64,000 nt of DNA from positions 37,923-101,922 of the IMG/VR virus record IMGVR_UViG_3300042883_000874. One strand, given 5' to 3'. Every line of letters starts with the position of its first letter. Position 1 is the stretch's first letter. Positions 1-9,707 of this stretch are shown here, one piece after another. The notes beneath the pieces were generated by a model that searched no databases, was not told where the DNA came from, and saw only the letters and a list, made by a program, of their open reading frames with translations. This DNA comes from a virus. The position numbers and the translations under genes are program-made.

Positions 1-1
1 A

Positions 2-883
2 TGGGATAAGATTATGGAAAAACTTACAGCTCCAGAAGAAGATAAAGTTATTCCTCCTGCTGCTGAAAAACCTAAAGATGCAGATAGAAAACCTATTGAA
101 CAACATACTCCTATTCCTTATGGTGAAAATCAAAATGCTCCTTGGTGGTTACAAGATACTATTAAAACATTTGGTGCTGTAGGAGATATGGCTAGACTTA
201 AAAAGTATTTACCTTGGCAAGCTACTCCTCAAGTAAGATTACCAGAAGCAACATTCTATGATCCTACTAGAGAACTTGCTGCTAATACTGAAATGGCTAA
301 CATGGCTATGCAAAATTCTGCAGCATTTACTAATCCACAACAACAAGCTGCTGCTAATACAGTTGCTCAAGGTCAAATGGCTAAAGCTGCTGCTGATACA
401 ATGGGAAAATATAATAACTTAAATGTTACTTTAGCTAATCAATTATCTCAACAAAATACAGGTATTATGAATCAAGCTTCTCAAAATAAAGCTAATCTTG
501 ATACACAATTATATGATAAATATACAGTAGCTAATCAACAGTTTGATAATTCTAAAGCACAAGCTAGACAAAATATAAGACAATCTTATATGGATGCTAT
601 TACTAATAGAGCTAATACAGCTAACTTAAATACATTGTATCCTCAGTATGCTGTTGATCCTTCTGGTGGAGGTTTTGCTTATTTTAGACCAGATCCTAAT
701 AAGATAGATCCTGCAACTAGATATGATCATTATGATGCTTTACAGAAAAAAGCACAACAGTATTCTAGTGATCCTACAATACAAGCTAAGTATTTTAATA
801 TTATGTTAAATAAAGGAATTGATCCTAATGATCCTAATGATGAACTTAATCTGATTAATAATAGAGGTTATAGAAACAGTTAA
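2..883 (+). CDS. Virion (cargo-type) protein, C-terminal part, 5' partial
   Basis: The frame is open to the left edge of the window, so this is probably the tail end of a longer protein; the first in-frame ATG is at 14. The visible 289 residues are rich in Gln, Asn and Ala and look helical, with a WWLQD stretch near residue 43 and a long low-complexity A/Q/N region (about residues 90-200). No enzymatic motif is visible. Its place directly upstream of the conserved 925-aa protein and the giant ORFs matches the internal virion (cargo) proteins of crAss-like phages. The role is inferred from position and composition only. Confidence 0.6.
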   Translation, partial: WDKIMEKLTAPEEDKVIPPAAEKPKDADRKPIEQHTPIPYGENQNAPWWLQDTIKTFGAVGDMARLKKYLPWQATPQVRLPEATFYDPTRELAANTEMANMAMQNSAAFTNPQQQAAANTVAQGQMAKAAADTMGKYNNLNVTLANQLSQQNTGIMNQASQNKANLDTQLYDKYTVANQQFDNSKAQARQNIRQSYMDAITNRANTANLNTLYPQYAVDPSGGGFAYFRPDPNKIDPATRYDHYDALQKKAQQYSSDPTIQAKYFNIMLNKGIDPNDPNDELNLINNRGYRNS

Positions 884-930
884 TAAAGCAAATAAACTTT
901 AAAAGTGTATTACAACCTCAAATAAATTTT

Positions 931-938
931 GTATATTT
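931..938 (+). promoter_or_regulatory. Possible promoter box of the HNH gene
   Basis: GTATATTT lies about 24 nt before the ATG at 963, in an 80-nt gap. It resembles the TTTGTATATTTG boxes upstream of other solitary genes in this window but lacks the final G. It may let the homing endonuclease be expressed apart from the late operon. Weak call. Confidence 0.3.
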
Positions 939-962
939 AAAACATAATATTTTACTAAAACT

Positions 963-1454
963 ATGAAACAATTAATGCTTACAAAAGGATACTATGCTCT
1001 AGTTGATGATGATGATTATTATTGGGTTAGTCAATTTAATTGGTGTGCTATAGAACTTGATGGTCAAGTATATGCTAGAAGAAGTAAAAAGAAAGGTATA
1101 TTAAAAAGTAATGAACCTTATGAAATTTATTTACATAGAGTAGTAACTAGATGCACAGATAAAACAAAAGTAATTGATCATATAGATCATAATGGGTTAA
1201 ACTGTCAAAAAGATAATCTTAGAATATGTACACCCAGTGAAAATAAAAGAAATGTTAGAGCTTATACAACTAGTTCATCTGTATTTTTAGGTGTAAGTTT
1301 TGATAAAATAAGAAATAAATGGGTAGCTCAATTAACACATAATAATAATAAAATTTTAAGTAAAAGATTTACTACAGAAAAAGAAGCAGCTACTGCTTAT
1401 GATGCTGCAGCTAAAGTATATCACGGAGAATTTGCAAATTTAAATTTTAAATAA
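963..1454 (+). CDS. HNH homing endonuclease with AP2 DNA-binding domain
   Basis: A 163-aa free-standing homing endonuclease of the HNH-AP2 type. The HNH part spans about residues 55-98: LHR (H58), VIDHIDHNGL (D72, H73, D75, N80), then DNLR and a downstream Asn. An AP2-like domain follows (about 103-162) with FLGV, KW-A-I-like strands, F-T-EKEAA-AYD-AA and the final FAN-LNF, all typical of AP2. Such proteins cut intron-less or endonuclease-less alleles and spread by repair. It sits between two virion genes, ends one base before the next ATG, and has its own leader, so it looks like an insertion into the late operon. No intron is evident. Confidence 0.93.
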   Translation: MKQLMLTKGYYALVDDDDYYWVSQFNWCAIELDGQVYARRSKKKGILKSNEPYEIYLHRVVTRCTDKTKVIDHIDHNGLNCQKDNLRICTPSENKRNVRAYTTSSSVFLGVSFDKIRNKWVAQLTHNNNKILSKRFTTEKEAATAYDAAAKVYHGEFANLNFK

Positions 1455-1455
1455 T

Positions 1456-4233
1456 ATGGCTACCTATCTTCAAAATGTCACCGACTATATCCCTCAGATA
1501 CAACCATTCCGCCCAGATTATAACTTTTTGGGCAATGTTTTACAGACAAGACAAACTAAGTATGATGCTTCTAAGAAACAAATAAGTGAGTTATATGGCT
1601 CCCTATTGAATGGACCATTAAGTAAAGAGACTAATATTAAAAGAAGAGATGAGTTCTTTAAGGTTATTGATAATGATATTAAAAGAATATCAGGTTTAGA
1701 TTTATCCTTACAACAAAATGTTGACCAAGCACAAAATGTATTTAAAGGTTTCTATGATGACAAGTACTTAGTAAGTGATATGGTTAAAACTAAAAACCAT
1801 ATGAATGAACTAGAGAAAGGTGAAAATTCTAAATATTGTTATGACCAAGATAAATGTGGTGGTACATATAATGAAACATCAATGAGAAAGCTTCAATATA
1901 AAATGGAAGAGTTCAAAGCTACTTCTGATGATGAAGCTTTAAATTTTGACATGGGTAGTTATGATGCTTACTATAACTGGCAAAAAGATGCTGCAAAAAA
2001 TCTTAAAGATCAAGGTATGACTGTTACTCAAGACAGTGAATCTGGTCATTATATTGTAAGAGACAAAAATGGTGTATTAGTAGAGAATGCTTTATATAAT
2101 ATGTTTGATCAAATTTATAGTAATGACCCTAGAGTTGCTAATAATTATGATACTAAAGCTTATGTTTTTAGAAAAGATTCAGTAAGAGGTTTAATGCCTC
2201 AATATAACAATGATGAAAAAGCTGCTGAAAAAGTTTTTATTGAACAAAATATGAACAAGGGTATTAAAGCTTTAAATAAAGATTTAACTATTGTAAATAA
2301 CAACCACAACCAATTAAAAGGTAGACAGATTGAACTTGAGCGTAAAAAAGGAGCTTTAACTAGTAGAGAAAAACAAGAATTAGAAGTTATTAAACAAAGA
2401 AGAGAAGCTGCTACTGTCACTAGAGATAACTTACAATCTAGATTAACTAGTATTCAAACAAACATGGATTCTGGTGATATGAGATCTTTAATCAACAAGT
2501 TTGATCAATCAAACTCTGCAGCATTCCAACATGAAGACTTAAGCAAGATGGCTAAGATAATGTCTATGCAAGGTGCAGAACATACAATAGTTAAAGAAAC
2601 TGCTGCTTATGACTTAGCTCTTAAAAAAAATCTTGAAAAATATAAAAGTGATTTAAATATTTTTGAAAAAGTTATTCAAAGCAATATAGATAAAGAATTA
2701 GAAAAATATAAAAAAGATCTTGATAAAACAGCAGCTAATGAACAGGCTAATTCAACTACAGAATTATTTCCAGGAGCTGTTGGATCAAATGTACCTTTAA
2801 ATTTAACAGAACATCCTGAAGGTGTATATATATTACAAGCTGCTGAAAGTTCTGATGTATTTAAAAAAGCTAATGATGGTTCTATGAATCTTTTATATAC
2901 AACTTTTAAAGCTGCTAAAAAAGCTGCTCTTGCTGATCCTACAACAGGTGCTGGAGCCATTGATTATTTAGATAAAACTTATGGTAAAGGTAAATGGCAA
3001 ACTATGGAAACAGCTGAACAAGTTAAAGCTGCTATTAAAGATCAACCTTTACAGTCTTTAAAAAAAACACAAACTTATATAAAAGATAATCCAAACACTA
3101 GTTGGGGAAAAGAGGTATTAAAAAGTAATAGTGTTGCATTAGCACAAGTAAATATAGATGCTGCTGCAGGTGTTGCTCAATTAAATAATTTTAAAAAAGG
3201 AATTAAAACTACTGCTGAAAAAGTAGCTAATTCAGTAGATCCTGATTTTAAATTAGCAAAATATTTAGTGAATGAGTATGGTGTTTTAGATCATGATGAT
3301 AAACCAAATGCAAAGTTTATAACTGAATTTTTAAAAACAAGACCTAATGGTAGTAAAGGTGATATTGAAGATGCTTTCCAAAAAGCTAAGAGTCAGTTTT
3401 TATATCATTACAATAGACAACCTAAAATAGGCTTTGACCAAATGATTGATATTACTAAGAATGAAGGTTCTGGTATGAAGAGTAGTAATTCATTACTTTT
3501 TAATAGAGTAGATGCTTCACAAAATCCTGATATAAATAAACAGATATCTAACACATTAAGTCAAGCTTTTGCTAACCCAGGTAAATACAAAGCTTTAATA
3601 GGAGGTCTTGATGCAGAAAATTATGCAAGTAGTAAAGATAGTGATCCAGGAGCTGATGCATTTTTTAGACAGTTTCTTATTGACATGAATAAGGCTGATA
3701 AAAAAGATGCCAAAAGACCTATTTATAGTGTTGTTGTTAATGGAACTGCTGCTGATGATTTAACTCAAAGTGGTTTTACAATAAGACCTTCTCAAGCATA
3801 TATTCAAGATTATATGACTAAAAATGAAAAAGATCCAGGGTTAGTAAGTCCTGATATTCTTACAAGAGGTATATCATTATTTTATGATAACAGTACTATT
3901 AAAACAGATATTACTTCTAAATTAAAAGTTAATGCTATGGAGAAAATACTTTTAGAAAAAGGTTCTTATACAGTAAATAACTTTTCAGAGACTTCTGGTA
4001 GAATAGAAATTGAGTATGATCCTGATACAAAGTTGACAACTATACAACCTTATTATATATCACATGATGGTGATAAAATTATAGATCTTAAAGGTAATCC
4101 ATATATTGTTGATGATATTAAAGCTGTAGATGAAACAGTTAATATATACATTAATGGATTAGCAAATGGTCAAAGAACTAATGATTTAGTTGATGAAAGA
4201 CAAAGATTAATAAATCAAAGTAAAAATAAATAA
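1456..4233 (+). CDS. Conserved crAss-like virion protein, 925 aa
   Basis: Large, charged, mainly helical protein with no signal peptide or clear enzyme motif. The N-terminus (TYLQNVTDYIPQIQPFRPD) matches, from memory, a conserved opening of a crAss-like phage virion protein found just upstream of the RNA polymerase ORFs. Coiled-coil-like stretches lie around residues 240-340 and 390-430. The start at 1456 lies one base past the HNH stop, and the stop is one base before the next gene, so it belongs to the late operon. It is probably packaged in the capsid or tail; that is inference. Confidence 0.75.
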   Translation: MATYLQNVTDYIPQIQPFRPDYNFLGNVLQTRQTKYDASKKQISELYGSLLNGPLSKETNIKRRDEFFKVIDNDIKRISGLDLSLQQNVDQAQNVFKGFYDDKYLVSDMVKTKNHMNELEKGENSKYCYDQDKCGGTYNETSMRKLQYKMEEFKATSDDEALNFDMGSYDAYYNWQKDAAKNLKDQGMTVTQDSESGHYIVRDKNGVLVENALYNMFDQIYSNDPRVANNYDTKAYVFRKDSVRGLMPQYNNDEKAAEKVFIEQNMNKGIKALNKDLTIVNNNHNQLKGRQIELERKKGALTSREKQELEVIKQRREAATVTRDNLQSRLTSIQTNMDSGDMRSLINKFDQSNSAAFQHEDLSKMAKIMSMQGAEHTIVKETAAYDLALKKNLEKYKSDLNIFEKVIQSNIDKELEKYKKDLDKTAANEQANSTTELFPGAVGSNVPLNLTEHPEGVYILQAAESSDVFKKANDGSMNLLYTTFKAAKKAALADPTTGAGAIDYLDKTYGKGKWQTMETAEQVKAAIKDQPLQSLKKTQTYIKDNPNTSWGKEVLKSNSVALAQVNIDAAAGVAQLNNFKKGIKTTAEKVANSVDPDFKLAKYLVNEYGVLDHDDKPNAKFITEFLKTRPNGSKGDIEDAFQKAKSQFLYHYNRQPKIGFDQMIDITKNEGSGMKSSNSLLFNRVDASQNPDINKQISNTLSQAFANPGKYKALIGGLDAENYASSKDSDPGADAFFRQFLIDMNKADKKDAKRPIYSVVVNGTAADDLTQSGFTIRPSQAYIQDYMTKNEKDPGLVSPDILTRGISLFYDNSTIKTDITSKLKVNAMEKILLEKGSYTVNNFSETSGRIEIEYDPDTKLTTIQPYYISHDGDKIIDLKGNPYIVDDIKAVDETVNIYINGLANGQRTNDLVDERQRLINQSKNK

Positions 4234-4234
4234 G

Positions 4235-7200
4235 ATGGCAGAAGAATTAGCTAGTCAAGGACAAGAACAAGAACAACTTGCTCCTCAAGAAAGTGAATTA
4301 ACTAATGGGGCTCCTGCTTTACAAGCTTTAAATAATTCTGCTGTTGATAGAATAAGACAAATTGAAGAATCTTTAAATTTACCAGCTAGACCAAATAGTA
4401 TTGATGCTTATAAAAATATAGCAGGTAATCCTATAACAGGATCTAATCCTTCAGCAAAAAATTCAAATAGCTCTGTTGACTTTTTTACAAGCATGGATAA
4501 AGCTTTATCAGCTATGCCTAAAAAAGAAAGTGATATCTATGGAGCAATGAGACCATTTAGTTATAATGGTGATACTGATGGAGCTAACTTTGAAAGATAC
4601 CATTCTTCTGGTGATTTGTATAATAAAATTGGCTTTTCTCCTTATAGAGATAATGAATCTTTATATAATGATAAGATGACATTTGGTGATGAGTTTGTAA
4701 GAGCTGCATCACAATGGGATAACTTAGTAGGTACAGGTTTTAGATCCGGAATTAGGTCTTGGAGTACTTTATTTACTGATCCTTTAGCTCCAGATTTAGA
4801 AGGTGCTAGAGAAATGGAAAGAATAATGGCTGTTGGTTCATCTACAAAAGGTGGTATTGGTGGTTTTTTTATAAATACTTTTTTAAACTCAGGATATACT
4901 ATTGGTATTGGTGCAGATTTTTTAGCTGAAGAATTAGCTTTAATGGGATTAACTGCTGCTACTGGTGGACTAATGGGAGCAACTGGTGCTTCTATGATGG
5001 TAGGTAAAGGCTTAAATGCTGTTGAAAATGTTTTTCAAGGAGCTAAAACTGCTTTTGCTGGGTCAAAAAGAATGGAGAATCTCCGTGCTATAAACAGTGT
5101 TCCTGAAATGAAAAGTCTTTGGACTAAGATGAGTCAAGGAACTAAAAGTGTTGTAAGAGAAACTGCTAATATTTTAAATCCTTTAGACCAAACTGTTGAT
5201 GCATTAAGAGCTACTGACTATGCAAGTAACTATGCTAAGATGACCAAAACTTTTGGAGCTTTTGCTGATGACATGTTGATGATGAAAGGAGCTGTTTCTG
5301 AAGCTAAGCTTGAAGGTGGGATGGCTAAGATTAATATTACAGAAGATCTTGTTGCAAAATATAGATCTGAAAATGGTAAAGATCCTGATGGAGCAGAGAT
5401 GCTAAAGATAGAAAAAATTGCTAATGATAAAGCTTATCAAGTTGCTTTTTGGAACTTACCTGCAATTACTACTAGTAATAAGTTAATGTATGCTACAATG
5501 CTTGCTCCTTTAAGAAGTGTTATGGGAAGAGAAGGTGCTGTTAAATTAGTAGATGATTACTTGTTTAATGGTAAAACATTCTCTGCTGTAGGTGAAGGAT
5601 TCTTATCTAAAGGTAAAGCTGCATTACAATCTTTTACAAAACCTAAATTTTATGGTCAGTTTGGTATGAATTATCTTAAAGCAAACTTTGCTGAAGGTAT
5701 TCAAGAAAACTTACAAGAAGCTATATCTAGTGGAGCTGCTAAACATGCAATGCAATTATATACAGATCCTATTAAAGCAGGTTATGAAGGTTATATGCCT
5801 CATTTTATGCAAGGTCTTGGTGAACAGTTTTCTGCACAAGGAGCTGAAACATTTGCTGGTGGTTTTGCTATGGGTATGTTTGCTCAACCTGTAATGGCTG
5901 CACCTTCTGTTGCTATAAGTAAGCTAGTTAAAGCTTGGGGTACTGAAAATTATGCTGCTGCTGAAAAATTAAACAAAGAATTTAAAGCTAAAAATGCACA
6001 ATATTTAAATGACTTTTATGATAAAGCATTAATTACATTAGCTCCTGATATAGACAATTCTATAACAACAGGTAGATTAGCTGATGATATGTATACAGCT
6101 GCTAGAAATGGTAAAAAGAAAGAAGCTATTGATGCTATAGAAAACATTAAAGATAATAAAATACTAGTAGCCCTTCAAACTGGTAAATTAGATATTATGA
6201 TTAACAAAGTTGCTCAATATAAAAACTTAAGTAGAGCTGAAGTTGTTGAAGCATTTGGTAAATATGGTATTAAAGAACAAGATGTAGACAGTGCTCTAGG
6301 TAAAATAGATGGTATTGTTGCAAGAGCTAATCAACTTAAAAAAGACTATGAAGATGTTGCCGAAAAATATCCTAATCCATTTAATCCTAATAAATTTATA
6401 TTGGGAACTTCTGAAAGAAAAGCTGCAGAAATTGCTTACAAAGCTTGGGAAACTGCTAAGTATAACTTAACATTTGCTAAAGCTACTTATACTTCTCACA
6501 GTAAAAGAGTAGCTGATGTAGCTAATATTTTCTCAAATATTTCTAATGACCTAGCTAAAGCTGATGCTCAAAACTTAATGACATTGCTTAACCCTGCAAC
6601 AACAAAAGGTGAGATCTTAGCACTAAGGCAAGAGCTTTCTGTTCTAGATGATAATGTTCCTGAACAAAAAAAGCTTAAAGCAGAAAAAACTAAACAGCTA
6701 GAAACTATAAATAATTTCTATGAAGCTGTTAAAGCTGTTAAAGAAGCAAAAACTCCTGAAGAAAAAGAAGCTAAAGATGAAATAGCTAAGAAAGCTTTTA
6801 TGGAGCATGTTAAATTCTTAGCTAAAAAGAATGATCATATTGTATTTAATGAAGATATAGAAAAAGCTTATAGTGTAGTTAAAGATCATATGAGTCTTAA
6901 AGATGATATGAAAGGTCTTGCTGAAAGTATTAATGTATTAATGGCTCCTCAAAACTTTTTTAAATTACACACTAGATTAAATGATGCTTATAGTGAAATT
7001 CTTAATAATAAAGAAGGTATTATTGAAGAAAATCAAAAGTTAATTAATAGATTAAACAGTATCAATGGTATATTAAATTTAGTTACTGTAGACTCAGGTT
7101 TAAATATCCCTAATGAATTAATAGAAAAATATGTTGAAGCTTTAGATAATGATATAGAAATGCCAGTAGCTACATACTTTATGGATGCTCAAGGTAATAA

Positions 7201-9706
7201 AGTAACTGCAGGTCCTCAATTTGATATTGCTTTAAAATTATTCAGCAACTTTACAGCTATTGCTGCTAAAGAAAAAGAAGATGAGCTTAAAAATAGACCA
7301 GTAAAAACATTACAAAGTACTATTAATGACATAATAGCTAACAAAGATTTTATTAAACTATCTGAAGATGGTACACATTATGTAAATACTAAAACTGGTA
7401 AAAAGTATGAGAGAGTTACTAACTACATTGCTGATGAAAAATCTAAAAATGATTTTAAAGATGGTATTGAAAAAGGTGAAGATATAGAAGATTACAAACA
7501 AAGATTAATTGGATTAAACTATAAAGGAAAACCTTTAACAAAAAAGCTTACAACAGCTTCTTCTCAGATTATTGGTACAAAAATAGATGTTCTAGTAAGA
7601 GATTTCTTTAATGGAGAACTTAAAGATTTATCAACATATGATGTATCTTCTTTAGAAGAGGTTCAAGCCTTTGTAAAAGAGTTACAACAAATTAAAGATA
7701 AAATGGATGCTAGAGGTGAAAAAGTTCTAGCAAATGATATTTTATTATATGATGATAACTTAGGTGTTGCTGGTACTGTAGATTTACTTACCTATACTGA
7801 GAGTGGTGATATCCGTATATATGATATGAAATCCATGAGAGGTAATCAGTTTACTAATGTTTATTTTAGTGGTATAAATGAAGGAAAAACAGTATATGAT
7901 AATATTTTTGAAGAAGGTAAAGATTCTAATAAAGTAAAACATCAAAAACAATTATCATTATATAGAATTTTATTAAATAATACTCACAACTTAAGAGCAA
8001 AAACTCTTGCTGTAATGCCTATTGAAGTAATATATCAACCAGGTGATGTTGTAACTAGTGAATTAAATCTATTACCTGGAGTAAGAGTAACTCCTTTAGA
8101 TCAAATTAAAGATGCTAGATTACTTCCTTTAAGAGATCAAGGTGAAAAAATAATTTCTTCATTAAGTCCTACAAGAAAAGAAGCACCAAAGACTGAAGAA
8201 GAAGCTAAAGAACAAGCTATTGAAGCTGAGACTAAAAGATTGTTAATGCAACCTAGAGAGAGTCTTACTCCTGCTGAAGAAAAAGCTTTAAGATTTGGAT
8301 TGCCGGGCTCTTCTACTTTACAGACTAGAAAAGAATTTATTGAAAAAAGAATAGAGTTACTAGAGAAAAAAGCTGAAGCTTTAGGTTTAGATGCTATTGA
8401 GATTAATGATACTCTTGCTTACTTAGATGGTATATTAGATACAAGTACTGAAAGTATTCAAAACAATCTTAAAAATATAGATGATCAGATTAAAAGTTTA
8501 AATAATATTATTAAGTCTAAAAGCTCTAAGAAAACTGCAAAAGGTGTTAAAGTTCAAGAGAAGATAGCTGAACTTAAAGCTGCCCGTACAGCAGAGTTTC
8601 AGTTGTTAAATGCTATTACAGATAGAGTAAAAGAACTTGAAGAAGATTTATCTGATGTTGAAGCTGTACAACAAGACTTACAAAAACAAGCTCAATACTA
8701 TTCTTCATTGATTAGTGACCCTACTCTTACTACTTATACAAGAGATGAGTTAATTGCTAGAAGAGATAAGATAAACTCTAAGATAAATACTATAGGTAAA
8801 TTACTTATAGCTGTTAGAAAAGCTATTGCTGATTCAATAAGATATATTAAAGAACATGTTAGTTTGTTATTTCAAACTGATAAAAATCTTAAGACTTTTA
8901 TATCAGATAATGAGTATGAAAATTTTCAATATCCTACAATAAAAAATAAGATTGAGAGTCTTCAAAATGAAGTATTAAATAACATAAATTCAGCTGAGTT
9001 TCTTGAAGTAGTAAAAACTAAAGAGGAAGAAAGGCAAGCTCAATTACTAGCTGCTTTATTAAAATATCAAGATCAAGTAAGATACTTAAGTGAACTAATT
9101 GATAACTATAAAGAAAACAATATAGGAAATAAGTTTACTACTACTACAATGAATCTTAATGCTAAAGAAGTTGTTGCTAGTAAACAAAAAGAATATCCTG
9201 TTACTATCAGTAGAAAGAATGCTAGAATTCAATCAAGAATTAAAGAAGCTAAACTTGCAGCTAGAGATGTTGCTGAAGTTGAGACAGTTACAGTTCCAAC
9301 AGGAGAAGTAGTTGTTTCAAAAGTAGGGCCAACAAAAGTAACTAGTCAACAGTTAAATGAGAATTTAAATTTAAAAAGTTTAAAGGTTGCTCAAACTAAT
9401 AAATTTGAAGTTATTTATGATAATATTCAGTATAAAATTGAGAAAGTTGGAACAAATTCAGTAACTTTGAAAAGTGCACTTGGTACAAAGGTAACAATAA
9501 ATGAAGATGATCTAGTTAGAGATCTTAGAATTGTACAACCAGGTATTGAGGAATCAACTGTAGAGGAAAATGAAATTATTAAAGCTAATGAAAAACTTAT
9601 TTCTGAAGAGCCTAAAGAGTTTAAAAAAACCAAAGCTGCAGATAAAGAAGATTATGCAAAAAGATTAAAAACAGGAAAAACAAATCTTATAGAAAACCTT
9701 TGTTAA
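4235..9706 (+). CDS. Giant virion protein with RecB-type PD-(D/E)XK nuclease domain
   Basis: 1823 aa. After a polar N-terminus there is a Gly/Ala/Met-rich hydrophobic segment (about residues 208-257) that could enter or cross a membrane, then long helical regions. At residues 1177-1243 sits a PD-(D/E)XK signature: GVAGTVDLL (D1183), IYDMKS (D1197, K1199) and QLSLY (Q1239, Y1243), the Cas4/RecB arrangement. Coiled-coil-like repeats rich in K/E fill about residues 1300-1560. It ends in ENLC, one base before the next ATG. By position it is a packaged protein of the crAss-like transcription cluster. The nuclease motif is visible; whether it acts on host DNA, phage DNA or packaging is unknown. Confidence 0.8.
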   Translation: MAEELASQGQEQEQLAPQESELTNGAPALQALNNSAVDRIRQIEESLNLPARPNSIDAYKNIAGNPITGSNPSAKNSNSSVDFFTSMDKALSAMPKKESDIYGAMRPFSYNGDTDGANFERYHSSGDLYNKIGFSPYRDNESLYNDKMTFGDEFVRAASQWDNLVGTGFRSGIRSWSTLFTDPLAPDLEGAREMERIMAVGSSTKGGIGGFFINTFLNSGYTIGIGADFLAEELALMGLTAATGGLMGATGASMMVGKGLNAVENVFQGAKTAFAGSKRMENLRAINSVPEMKSLWTKMSQGTKSVVRETANILNPLDQTVDALRATDYASNYAKMTKTFGAFADDMLMMKGAVSEAKLEGGMAKINITEDLVAKYRSENGKDPDGAEMLKIEKIANDKAYQVAFWNLPAITTSNKLMYATMLAPLRSVMGREGAVKLVDDYLFNGKTFSAVGEGFLSKGKAALQSFTKPKFYGQFGMNYLKANFAEGIQENLQEAISSGAAKHAMQLYTDPIKAGYEGYMPHFMQGLGEQFSAQGAETFAGGFAMGMFAQPVMAAPSVAISKLVKAWGTENYAAAEKLNKEFKAKNAQYLNDFYDKALITLAPDIDNSITTGRLADDMYTAARNGKKKEAIDAIENIKDNKILVALQTGKLDIMINKVAQYKNLSRAEVVEAFGKYGIKEQDVDSALGKIDGIVARANQLKKDYEDVAEKYPNPFNPNKFILGTSERKAAEIAYKAWETAKYNLTFAKATYTSHSKRVADVANIFSNISNDLAKADAQNLMTLLNPATTKGEILALRQELSVLDDNVPEQKKLKAEKTKQLETINNFYEAVKAVKEAKTPEEKEAKDEIAKKAFMEHVKFLAKKNDHIVFNEDIEKAYSVVKDHMSLKDDMKGLAESINVLMAPQNFFKLHTRLNDAYSEILNNKEGIIEENQKLINRLNSINGILNLVTVDSGLNIPNELIEKYVEALDNDIEMPVATYFMDAQGNKVTAGPQFDIALKLFSNFTAIAAKEKEDELKNRPVKTLQSTINDIIANKDFIKLSEDGTHYVNTKTGKKYERVTNYIADEKSKNDFKDGIEKGEDIEDYKQRLIGLNYKGKPLTKKLTTASSQIIGTKIDVLVRDFFNGELKDLSTYDVSSLEEVQAFVKELQQIKDKMDARGEKVLANDILLYDDNLGVAGTVDLLTYTESGDIRIYDMKSMRGNQFTNVYFSGINEGKTVYDNIFEEGKDSNKVKHQKQLSLYRILLNNTHNLRAKTLAVMPIEVIYQPGDVVTSELNLLPGVRVTPLDQIKDARLLPLRDQGEKIISSLSPTRKEAPKTEEEAKEQAIEAETKRLLMQPRESLTPAEEKALRFGLPGSSTLQTRKEFIEKRIELLEKKAEALGLDAIEINDTLAYLDGILDTSTESIQNNLKNIDDQIKSLNNIIKSKSSKKTAKGVKVQEKIAELKAARTAEFQLLNAITDRVKELEEDLSDVEAVQQDLQKQAQYYSSLISDPTLTTYTRDELIARRDKINSKINTIGKLLIAVRKAIADSIRYIKEHVSLLFQTDKNLKTFISDNEYENFQYPTIKNKIESLQNEVLNNINSAEFLEVVKTKEEERQAQLLAALLKYQDQVRYLSELIDNYKENNIGNKFTTTTMNLNAKEVVASKQKEYPVTISRKNARIQSRIKEAKLAARDVAEVETVTVPTGEVVVSKVGPTKVTSQQLNENLNLKSLKVAQTNKFEVIYDNIQYKIEKVGTNSVTLKSALGTKVTINEDDLVRDLRIVQPGIEESTVEENEIIKANEKLISEEPKEFKKTKAADKEDYAKRLKTGKTNLIENLC

Positions 9707-9707
9707 T

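Noticed and set aside
2199-2960. Leftward reading frames within the 925-aa gene
   Set aside because: Shadows of a well-supported gene; composition is the reverse of Lys-rich coding sequence.
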